In this document: positions 34,328-41,609 of the stretch, piece by piece
Numbering within the stretch: the first letter of the stretch is position 1
How the letters are laid out: each line of letters starts with the position of its first letter
Assembly: GCA_938074205.1 (NCBI GenBank)
Contig: CALJES010000011.1
Coordinates: 186,001 to 250,000 of the forward strand
Source of the DNA: an uncultured bacterium
Lineage (GTDB): Bacteria > Armatimonadota > UBA5829
DNA length: 64,000 nucleotides
Reading direction: 5' to 3'
Program-made: the position numbers and the translations under genes
Notes under the pieces: model-generated
Seen by the model: the letters and a program-made list of their open reading frames with translations, nothing else
The model's database searches: none
What the model was told of the DNA's origin: nothing

Positions 34328-35653
34328 ATGAGAACGGTAGGAGCGATCTTGTCTGCCTTGCTTCTGTTGGCGGCAACAGCAAGTGCGGAAATCACTTACC
34401 AGACAATCACGGTCTTCAACGATCCTAACCTGGCGGGGTATCCGCCAAATGCCGCGCAGTACGACTGGATTTCTGCAAAGGGCAGGCTGAACCAAGGCGG
34501 CACTTGGACATGGCTCAATATGCCTGGTCCTAGTGCTATCGTATTCTCGCAGTTGGCTGAGGGTGGAGCTCCCTCTCCCCCCGGCGCGTTCTACTGCAAG
34601 CACGGGACCAGCTATCAACGCATAGATCAAAGCTGGTTGGGAACGAACAACTATTTGGGTGTGAAGGCGTCCGACATTACTCACCTATCGTATTACACAT
34701 ATACGACGATCAGAGGATACGGCTCAGCGAATGAGCCTAATAGATGTGATACTTGGGATCATATGGTCCAGCAACCCATCCATTTGGAAATCACCTTCAA
34801 ACCCAGTCCTGACAGCAACCAGTACATCCACCTGATACATCGTCCTTGGGGGCTTCGCGGTGAAAAGAGATCGTTCTACCATTTTGAGGTGTGGCAGTAC
34901 TGGGATGCACTTGCACCGGACCAGGTTTGGTGGGATGCACTTCCTGAGAACGGTGGTTCCCAAGAAGGAAGCTATGGCAACTGGGACTACTTCTTCAATC
35001 CTATTACCGGAAAGTATCCTAATGCGGTAATAGCGGCTCCGTGTCCCGGCGAATATGATGGCAAGTGGGGCGAGAACGAATGCACTCCCACCACTAGCTA
35101 TAGGACTGCCAATGGAAAGAGTCTAAACCTGGTTGTCGGCGCGAAGGATTTCAGTGTTACCTATCCAGGTTCTCCTTCATCTTCCGCCTGGTGGCAGGAG
35201 TCAGACTATTTTGAGGGATATGCAGACAACCTAACCATAGGCGTGCGCGATGAGTTGGGCAACGAGACCATCACAACCTGGGATTTCGAGCGCTACGATC
35301 CGCAGTATTATGCAAACACCAACCAGTCCATAGGCGGAACTTATGGCATCAAGAATTCTAGTCTTACTAGCCCCTCTGTAACGGGCAATGCTCGCTACAG
35401 ACAGTACTTTGTAATGTGGGGCAAGGTGATTGACGCCTCACAAGTGCCGAATAAGTTCACCATAGATGATGGGTCGGGCAATCCGGTGCTGGTTATCGCG
35501 AGCGGCGGAGATGCGTTCGTGATGCAAAATGACTATGTCAGAGTTGAAGGTGCCGTTTCGAAGAGAAGGACGCGATGCCCGCAGTATCAAATCGGCTACT
35601 ACTTTACTGCTAAGCCGGAGGGCGTCTGGATCATAGACCGGCCGTTTTTCTGA
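34328..35653 (+). CDS. Secreted protein of unknown function with OB-fold-like C-terminus (paralog A)
   Basis: Exported protein of about 441 residues; I chose ATG 34328 because it is preceded by AAAGGAGAAAGGA and opens a clear signal peptide (MRTVGAILSALLLLAATASA). The body is very rich in Trp, Tyr, Gly and Asn and has no enzyme motif I recognise. Segments such as AFYCKHGTSYQRIDQSWLGT, then LSYYTYTTIRGYG and YGNWDYFFNPITGKYPNAVI match the next gene in order, so the two are tandem paralogs. The last 90 residues (YFVMWGKVI, then FTIDDGSGNPVL and YVRVEGAV) look like an OB-fold module also seen in other secreted proteins of the window. A carbohydrate-binding or matrix role is possible, but no function is assigned. 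Confidence 0.8.
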   Translation: MRTVGAILSALLLLAATASAEITYQTITVFNDPNLAGYPPNAAQYDWISAKGRLNQGGTWTWLNMPGPSAIVFSQLAEGGAPSPPGAFYCKHGTSYQRIDQSWLGTNNYLGVKASDITHLSYYTYTTIRGYGSANEPNRCDTWDHMVQQPIHLEITFKPSPDSNQYIHLIHRPWGLRGEKRSFYHFEVWQYWDALAPDQVWWDALPENGGSQEGSYGNWDYFFNPITGKYPNAVIAAPCPGEYDGKWGENECTPTTSYRTANGKSLNLVVGAKDFSVTYPGSPSSSAWWQESDYFEGYADNLTIGVRDELGNETITTWDFERYDPQYYANTNQSIGGTYGIKNSSLTSPSVTGNARYRQYFVMWGKVIDASQVPNKFTIDDGSGNPVLVIASGGDAFVMQNDYVRVEGAVSKRRTRCPQYQIGYYFTAKPEGVWIIDRPFF

Positions 35654-35691
35654 TGGGTAGTGGCTTGTAGAGCAGCTTTCTTGGATTCGCA

Positions 35692-35721
35692 GCCGCGGAA
35701 GCGGCCTGCCGCTTCCGCGGC
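35692..35721 (+). terminator. Perfect 13-bp GC-rich hairpin between the paralogs
   Basis: GCCGCGGAAGCGG, loop CCTG, CCGCTTCCGCGGC: a perfect 13-bp stem 38 bases after the stop of paralog A and 46 before the start of paralog B. There is no U-run, so it is not a standard Rho-independent terminator. It may stabilise the upstream mRNA, attenuate transcription, or be a REP-like palindrome. Confidence 0.6.
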
Positions 35722-35767
35722 GAACAACTGTTGCTCCTACTCGCGACAAAGGGGAGGCGAATAACAA

Positions 35768-37030
35768 ATGCGGTGCTGTGTGCTCGCAGGTGCGATTTTA
35801 GTTTTGACGTGTGCACAGGCTTTCTCAGCTGTGGTGCAGGTTACTGATTCGGATACCAGGGGATGGGTTTGGTACGCATATAACGGTGCAAAATGCGGCC
35901 TGTATGACTACACAAACCCACCTCTTCCCGAACTGCCTCTCGGTGTACCGGCAGGTTGTCCGCTGCCCTGGGGAGCTTTTTACGGCGACTGTGGATGGTC
36001 GGGTTCGGGCACCGGTCAAGTGCCTGGGAGTTGCTGGCTGGGCACCGATAATATCGAGGGTCGTTCATTGGACGGACTTCCCTGCAAGTATATTACCAAG
36101 CTGACTTATAGCACTTATCTGGCCTGGAGGGGATGTGAGTTCCCTGAAACGCCACCGTATCCCCAAGGTCATCCGGCGATGCAGCCCTGGCAACTGCAAA
36201 TCGCCATCAGAAAAACTGCCACGGATCCCAACTATCGATGGCTTATGTTTAGGCCCAACGGCCTTCTGGGAAATGACTTTCAAATAAGCAGATACGAACG
36301 ATGGATCACGTGGGATTGCTTGTCTCCAAATGCCTTATGGTACGAGCCATTTACGGGCAAGCAGGGCAACTGGGACTTCTGGTTCAATCCAGTCACGGGC
36401 TATTACAAGAATGCCGTGATCGCCAATCCGTGTGACCCAACGCCAAATGCCAGTTGGAACATGTCTACCAGTTGTGGGCCAGGCTATGGGTTCTGGACTG
36501 GAACAGGTAAGGCTCTTAATTTCGAAATAGGAGCGCGAATTCAAACTACCAACATATTTGGGCAGACCGGTTATGCTTGGTGGCGCGAGTCTTTCCGAGC
36601 ACTCTCGTTCCTGGATAACTTTACTATCGAAGCTATCGATACTTCGGATCCAGCTAATCCAGTGACTTTGATACCGGAGACTACGTACGATTTCGAACTT
36701 GATCCCACCAGGCAACACGGACAGTACGGATTGACGAATGCGGCCTGCTATGATGCGCCGGTTTCCGTCAGCCGATATCAAAACTGGTATGTTGTCTGGG
36801 GTAGAGTGCTCCTTGACGATGCCTATATAATTGGCGTCAGCTTCAGGATCGACGATGGCTCTGGCAAGCCGATAAAGGTAATGACAAATCAGTATGTGCC
36901 GGACGGTGCCTACGTGCGCGTCAAGGGACAACTGGAATACCCGCCCGTCAACCCCGGAAACGAGCCGAAGAACTATAGGGTGATGGTTGCTGATCCCAAC
37001 GAACCTATTTTGTGGATTTCGGAGCCATAA
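35768..37030 (+). CDS. Secreted protein of unknown function with OB-fold-like C-terminus (paralog B)
   Basis: Exported protein, 420 residues, signal peptide MRCCVLAGAILVLTCAQAFS. Same architecture as the previous gene: Trp/Tyr/Gly-rich body with matching landmarks (SCWLGTDNIEGRSLDGL; KYITKLTYSTYLAWRG; GNWDFWFNPVTGYYKNAVIA) and a C-terminal OB-like module (YVVWGRVL, then SFRIDDGSGKPIKV and YVRVKGQLE). Relative to paralog A it has several extra Cys residues. GGAGG lies about 10 bases before the ATG. The pair stands between the glycan synthesis locus and the catabolic genes; co-expression with either is not shown. Function unknown. Confidence 0.8.
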   Translation: MRCCVLAGAILVLTCAQAFSAVVQVTDSDTRGWVWYAYNGAKCGLYDYTNPPLPELPLGVPAGCPLPWGAFYGDCGWSGSGTGQVPGSCWLGTDNIEGRSLDGLPCKYITKLTYSTYLAWRGCEFPETPPYPQGHPAMQPWQLQIAIRKTATDPNYRWLMFRPNGLLGNDFQISRYERWITWDCLSPNALWYEPFTGKQGNWDFWFNPVTGYYKNAVIANPCDPTPNASWNMSTSCGPGYGFWTGTGKALNFEIGARIQTTNIFGQTGYAWWRESFRALSFLDNFTIEAIDTSDPANPVTLIPETTYDFELDPTRQHGQYGLTNAACYDAPVSVSRYQNWYVVWGRVLLDDAYIIGVSFRIDDGSGKPIKVMTNQYVPDGAYVRVKGQLEYPPVNPGNEPKNYRVMVADPNEPILWISEP

Positions 37031-37093
37031 GAAATACGGGTGGGCTTGCGTCAGATTTCATCAATAACAAGATACTGGGACAAGGACGGACTA

Positions 37094-37777
37094 ATGGCTA
37101 TGCAGGTCAAAAAACTTGAACCTCTGAAGAGAACGAGTCTCACTTCACAAGTTATGGAGGCGGTAAAGTCATACATTGTCGACAACAATCTTCAGCCTGG
37201 TGATCGTCTCCCAACGGAAAAGGAGCTTGTTACTACGCTCGGAGTGAGTCGAAATATCTTGCGCGAGGCTCTTAAGTCGCTTGAAGCTGTAGGTCTCATT
37301 GAAATCAAAGTGGGCGACGGTATGTACGTTTCGGACTTCGATTATTCGAGCGTAGTCACACACATATCATTCGCTTTGGCGCGAAACGGGAAAGAACTCG
37401 AGCACTTTCTTGAAGCTCGCTTGGTCATCGAGGTAGGTGCTTTGGACTTTGTCGTTGAACGCCTGAGCGAGGATGATATCCGCGGGCTTGAACAGCTAAA
37501 CGCTCGTGTCAGCAAGGCTGAGAATGTCGAAGAAAGGGCACAGGCTGACCTGGAGTTCCACAAGAGCCTACTTGCCATTGCCGGAAATCCTGTTCTTAAC
37601 GAGTTCGGTGCGTTCCTGGCTAGATTCTTCACGGAGACTCAGGCGTTAACGGATCGACACAACACCCAAGTGACTGCGTCTGCTCACTGGGCTCTTATCG
37701 AAGCTCTAAGAAATAGAGATGTAGACGCTGCCAAACAGATAATGCGTAAGCACATCCTTACTTGGAAAGAAGGATAA
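37094..37777 (+). CDS. GntR family transcriptional regulator, FadR/FCD subgroup
   Basis: Dimeric DNA-binding repressor or activator of sugar-acid metabolism. The N-terminal winged helix reads SQVMEAVKSYIVDNNLQPGD, then RLPTEKELVTTLGVSRNILR and EALKSLEAVGLIEIKVGDG. The C-terminal all-helical FCD domain begins near FLEARLVIEVGALDF and keeps the metal/ligand-site pattern (DLEFHKSLLAIAGN and later HWALIEALRNRD, MRKHI). ATG 37094 is 7 bases after AAGGA; an upstream GTG at 37040 would add 18 residues that do not fit the family. It is followed by an aldolase and a symporter, and FCD regulators often sense uronates or aldonates, which suggests it controls them. Confidence 0.92.
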   Translation: MAMQVKKLEPLKRTSLTSQVMEAVKSYIVDNNLQPGDRLPTEKELVTTLGVSRNILREALKSLEAVGLIEIKVGDGMYVSDFDYSSVVTHISFALARNGKELEHFLEARLVIEVGALDFVVERLSEDDIRGLEQLNARVSKAENVEERAQADLEFHKSLLAIAGNPVLNEFGAFLARFFTETQALTDRHNTQVTASAHWALIEALRNRDVDAAKQIMRKHILTWKEG

Positions 37778-37868
37778 GCACCGCAGAAATCGGGTGGGGG
37801 GGACAGAGTCAACAGGGTGTACAGGAAACCCGCGGCTTTGTCCCCTTTCCGTGTGTAGAGGAGACAAT

Positions 37869-38699
37869 ATGCATATTCGTCCAAGTCGCGTACTGCGGAA
37901 GCTTCGAACAGGCGAAATAGTAAGTTGCTTCAAACTAAACCTGACTTGTTCTCGGGTGGCAGATTTGGCGTCGGCATTGGGTTTCGATTGCATTTGGGTT
38001 GATATGGAGCATACGTCTATCGATTGGTCCGACGTCGAGAAAATGATTCTGGCTGCGAAAACGCATGACGCTGATGTTATGGTGCGGATAGCTAGAGGAA
38101 GCTACAGTGATTACATTAGGCCGCTAGAGCTGGACGCCGCTGGAATAATGGTGCCCCATTGTATGTGCGCTGAGGACGCGCGCTCGATCGTGCGAACTAC
38201 GCGGTTTCAACCGTTGGGAAGAAGGCCTGTGGACGGCGGAAATGCTGACGGCGTTTACTGCAACGTGCCGTTCTTCGAGTATCTCCGAGAGGCTAACGAG
38301 CAGCGATTCGTTGTGATACAAATTGAAGATCCGGAGCCTTTGGAAAAGATAGATGAAATTGCGTCAGTTCCAGGTATCGATATGTTATTCTTCGGGCCAA
38401 GCGACTTTAGTCATGCCATAGGTGTACCGGGCGAACTGAACCATCCTCGCGTGGTTGATGCGCGCAGGCGCGTAGCAAAAGCTGCACTGGCACATAATAA
38501 GTTCGCAGGGACAATGGCCAATTCTGACAACCTCGAAGACCTGATTGATATGGGCTACCGGTTTTTGAATCTAGGGGCGGATGTTCTTGGGCTCAGCAGT
38601 TATTGCCGTGAGCTCATCGAGCGCTTCCAAGAGCAGTCTGGGCCTTTGATTAACTTGAGCACTGCTAGCATACTGGACTCGTCCAGCTCCCATTCCTGA
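37869..38699 (+). CDS. HpcH/HpaI-family aldolase (2-keto-3-deoxy sugar acid aldolase-like)
   Basis: Metal-dependent class II aldolase of the HpcH/HpaI family, which splits 2-keto-3-deoxy acids into pyruvate and an aldehyde. Landmarks: FDCIWVDMEHTSIDWSDVE (general-base His in MEH), MVRIARGSY, AAGIMVPHCMCAEDA, VVIQIEDPEPLEKI (metal Glu) and DMLFFGPSDFSHAIG (metal Asp). ATG 37869 has AGAGGAG in front; the open frame upstream to 37794 encodes an unrelated-looking stretch. Sitting between a FadR-type regulator and a sodium symporter, it likely handles a deoxy-aldonate derived from an imported sugar acid. The exact substrate (rhamnonate, glucarate or other) cannot be told. Confidence 0.9.
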   Translation: MHIRPSRVLRKLRTGEIVSCFKLNLTCSRVADLASALGFDCIWVDMEHTSIDWSDVEKMILAAKTHDADVMVRIARGSYSDYIRPLELDAAGIMVPHCMCAEDARSIVRTTRFQPLGRRPVDGGNADGVYCNVPFFEYLREANEQRFVVIQIEDPEPLEKIDEIASVPGIDMLFFGPSDFSHAIGVPGELNHPRVVDARRRVAKAALAHNKFAGTMANSDNLEDLIDMGYRFLNLGADVLGLSSYCRELIERFQEQSGPLINLSTASILDSSSSHS

Positions 38700-38740
38700 A
38701 CTACCTCGCTGACAACCCCTCAATGAAAGGTTGATATAGG

Positions 38741-40387
38741 TTGGCCGCTGAGTATCACACAGGACTATCTCTCTGGGATTACATTGTGGTTTTGCTGTAC
38801 GGCGTAGGGGTGGTGGCAGTAGGGGTATTCTACTCACGCAGTCAGAGGAACTTAAACGAATACTTTCTCGGTGGCAGAAAGCTGAATCCCATCTTGGTAG
38901 GAATATCCACGATGGCGACTCTTGTGAGTACGATCAGCTATTTAACTACGCCTGGCGAAATCATCAAGAATGGTTTCGGTATCATTTGGGCCATGGTGTC
39001 TATTGTCCCTGCATACTTTGTTATAGGCTACGTCATAATTCCTCGAATAATGGAGAACCGCGTAGTTTCGGGATATCAACTGCTGGAGGAGCGCTTCGGT
39101 TTGGGCGTAAGACAAGCCGCTGCTTCGCTGTTCGCGCTTATAAGAATTGCGTGGGTAGGCTTGGTCGTGTACACATGCAGTGTGGCGCTTACCGCGATGA
39201 CTGGGTGGCCATTGGAATATTTGCTGATCGGCGTAGGGCTGGTGACGACACTTTACACAGTCCTGGGCGGAATAAGGGCTGTAATAATAACCGATGTTGT
39301 GCAGGCAATAATTCTGTTCTTGGGTGCGGTTTGCGTAGTAGCGTTTGCTGTGTGGAAGGCTGGCAGCTTATTTGGCTGGTTGCCTAGTTTACATAACCCA
39401 GAGGTAAAAGCTGGACTCAACTGGCCAAAAGTTCCCTGGCTGTCCTTTAGTATGGCGATTCGGATTTCAGTGTTCGGTATGATTCTCCACCAGTTCATGT
39501 GGTGGATTCTGACAGCTAGCTCGGATCAACTTGCAATACAGCGTTACCTGAGCACGAGAGATGCTAGGAATGCAAGGAATAGCTTTTTAGTAAACGGCAT
39601 CGCCAATGCCGTGGTCAGCGTGTGCTTGGTGTTGACTGGCGTTGCACTTCTCGGCTTCTTTTTGAATCCTTCCAGGCCGATTCCGCCGCTAACCGATTTA
39701 CTGCCTCCGCAGGCAGCAGCCGGCCTCTCTGAGTTGAGCGCTAGAGCCGCAAGCCTGCCTGAGCTTCAATGGAAGGCGCGCGTTCTTGCTGAGGGCGGAG
39801 ACAGGGTCTTTCCATGGTTCATAGCTCACGTGTTGCCGTCGGGTTTGTCTGGACTTCTGCTCGCTGCCCTGTTCTCAGCGGCGATGTCGAGTGTCTCGAG
39901 TGGCATCAACTCTATAACCACAGTCATAATGATCGATTTCCCGCGCGTTTTTGCGAGGTTTTCTGCAGATCAGGCCAAGGTAAAAGCAGCCAGGTGGCTT
40001 GGCGTAGTTGTCGGTTTCGTAACCACCGGGGTGAGTTTTCTGCTGCAGTACATAAGAGGCAACTTTATGGACGTCGCCCAAAAGATCAACCTGTTCTTCG
40101 TAGCTCCTTTAGGGGCTTTGTTCTTCATGGCGTTTTTCATGAAACGAGCCAACCGATACGGAGGTTGGGCAGCAATATTGTCCGGTTTCGTGGTGGGCTT
40201 GGGAATGGCATACTATGGCGAGTTGTATAATTGGCTCACCGGCAGGGAGATTCGCGCGACGTTTACTTACACCCTTGCAGCGTCGTTTGCGGCTAGTATT
40301 GTGGTGGGATACGCAGCCAGCCTCCTGTTTTCCCGCTCTGGTTCGCCTACGAAGGAGCAGATCAGATCAGCCCCGCCGTACCGCTGA
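38741..40387 (+). CDS. Sodium:solute symporter (SSS family)
   Basis: Sodium-coupled uptake permease with about 13 membrane helices and LeuT-like fold. Family landmarks: EYFLGGRKLNPILVGISTMA near the first helices, then STISYLTTPGEIIKNGFG, TVLGGIRAVIITDVVQAIIL, SSDQLAIQRYLSTRDARNAR and FSAAMSSVSSGINSITTVIM, the last containing the Na2-site Ser residues. It starts with TTG, 10 bases after AAAGG. SSS members of this size commonly import sugars, sialic acid or sugar acids. With the adjacent GntR regulator and aldolase it forms a plausible import-cleave unit. It is followed by a convergent prepilin-like gene only 40 bp away. Confidence 0.93.
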   Translation: MAAEYHTGLSLWDYIVVLLYGVGVVAVGVFYSRSQRNLNEYFLGGRKLNPILVGISTMATLVSTISYLTTPGEIIKNGFGIIWAMVSIVPAYFVIGYVIIPRIMENRVVSGYQLLEERFGLGVRQAAASLFALIRIAWVGLVVYTCSVALTAMTGWPLEYLLIGVGLVTTLYTVLGGIRAVIITDVVQAIILFLGAVCVVAFAVWKAGSLFGWLPSLHNPEVKAGLNWPKVPWLSFSMAIRISVFGMILHQFMWWILTASSDQLAIQRYLSTRDARNARNSFLVNGIANAVVSVCLVLTGVALLGFFLNPSRPIPPLTDLLPPQAAAGLSELSARAASLPELQWKARVLAEGGDRVFPWFIAHVLPSGLSGLLLAALFSAAMSSVSSGINSITTVIMIDFPRVFARFSADQAKVKAARWLGVVVGFVTTGVSFLLQYIRGNFMDVAQKINLFFVAPLGALFFMAFFMKRANRYGGWAAILSGFVVGLGMAYYGELYNWLTGREIRATFTYTLAASFAASIVVGYAASLLFSRSGSPTKEQIRSAPPYR

Positions 40388-40427
40388 CAGCTGATGCACC
40401 CGTCGTCAGTATACTCAGCACGCGGCC

Positions 40428-41234
40428 TTATTTGGAGTGACCAGGGTCCTGGTCCATCCAGAGTTTCGTGTAACCTACAGGTGCCCAGGCGTGACCCATT
40501 CTCTTTCTTTCTGCGTGGCCGTCTGCATACACAAAGACGCTGCCATCACCGTGTGGGTAATCCGGAAACATATTCTGCTTCCAGTCTTGCCCACCAGATG
40601 CAATGAGTTGGTTTCCGTAGTCGCCGAATGCGTAACACATCCACATAATTTTCTTGGATGGTGGCAGATTGCGAGGTCCACAGGCAGTTTCGTGATTGTT
40701 CAGATCTAAGGCATAGACCTCGTTTATCGTTCTTCCGCTAGCGGCTGCGCCTGGTGCCTTGGGTGGCTCCCAAAAGCCACGATCTCCATCAACAAAATCG
40801 TCCGTACCTCTGGGAAGCCAACTGCACTGGAATCCGTAAGCGTAGCGCTTAGTGTAATCCCCTTTAGGGCTAGGACAAATCCAAATATCCTTGTTTCGAA
40901 CGTAAGGCTTCAACTGAAACTGCTTCATCTGCGAAATACTTGGGTCCCAGTAGGTCTCGACCCTGGTGGGCGTGCCGGGCCAATCATAGGGACCAGGCTT
41001 TTCGAGCTTGTTGATTTCGTCTTGGGTGAGCGGTCTTGGGAAGCGTCCATCCCACTCGTCCATATACATAAAGCAAGCTTTTGCTAGCTCGAAGCCATGC
41101 GAAACGCACTTTGCCGTTTTAGCATTGTCTGTTACTCTGGCGAAAACGGGAAATAGAATTGCTGCTAATATAGCTATGATTGCTATGACGACTAATAACT
41201 CAATCAGCGTAAAGCCTTTTCTCCGCATTGACAA
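40428..41234 (-). CDS. Type IV prepilin-like protein, DUF1559 / H-X9-DG group
   Basis: Secreted pseudopilin-like protein. The N-terminus MSMRRKGFTLIELLVVIAII is a class III prepilin signal cut after Gly, and the helix continues AAILFPVFARVTDNAKTAKC. The C-terminal H-X9-DG signature appears as PHGDGSVFVYADGHAERKR. This protein type is multiplied in Armatimonadota and Planctomycetota and is often linked to carbohydrate genes; its function is poorly defined. The start is TTG 41234 or ATG 41228; an AGAGGTGA site suits the TTG better. It is the only minus-strand gene within the left part of the catabolic region and converges on the symporter. Confidence 0.92.
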   Translation of the reverse strand: MSMRRKGFTLIELLVVIAIIAILAAILFPVFARVTDNAKTAKCVSHGFELAKACFMYMDEWDGRFPRPLTQDEINKLEKPGPYDWPGTPTRVETYWDPSISQMKQFQLKPYVRNKDIWICPSPKGDYTKRYAYGFQCSWLPRGTDDFVDGDRGFWEPPKAPGAAASGRTINEVYALDLNNHETACGPRNLPPSKKIMWMCYAFGDYGNQLIASGGQDWKQNMFPDYPHGDGSVFVYADGHAERKRMGHAWAPVGYTKLWMDQDPGHSK

Positions 41235-41609
41235 AATATATCACCTCTTTTCCAAAGAAAAAACCTCGTGCAAAGCGAATAGTCAAACGTGGTTGTTAGG
41301 TGAAGTCGAAAGAAGTGCAATATATCATCTACCCAACTGCACGCTTTGCGGCAGCTGAGCATTGCAGCACGAGCTGCGTCCGTTCAACACTCCCGTCTAA
41401 CCGCATTTTATCCCGAATAGCCGCGATTGTCAATTGTTCCTTCTGTGAGTTGCTGGTATCTATCCCATCATACTACATCCAGCAGGAATTCCTGTTTATT
41501 CCGGATAATCAATTTATCGGACTACGGAGTGTGCTACTGTAGTCCGAATAGAACTTAGTCGTTCCCACTATTGCCGCTGGGAAGCAAGGTCTATTGTTTA
41601 GGAGACGAT
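41235..41609. promoter_or_regulatory. Divergent intergenic region with two dyads
   Basis: A 375-bp divergent gap between the prepilin and the CBM9/GH123-like gene, with no gene seen in it. Near its right end are two inverted repeats: GATAA-TCAAT-TTATC (41504-41518) and CGGACTAC-N13-GTAGTCCG (41518-41546), sharing one base. Neither is followed by a U-run. They lie 64-106 bp before the start of the + operon, an operator-like position. The GGAG at 41601 is the ribosome-binding site of the downstream gene. No clear -35/-10 pair was identified. Confidence 0.45.

Noticed and set aside
36335-36931. 198-codon minus-strand frame opposite secreted paralog B
   Set aside because: Fully antisense to a signal-peptide protein with a recognisable paralog; no protein family features.
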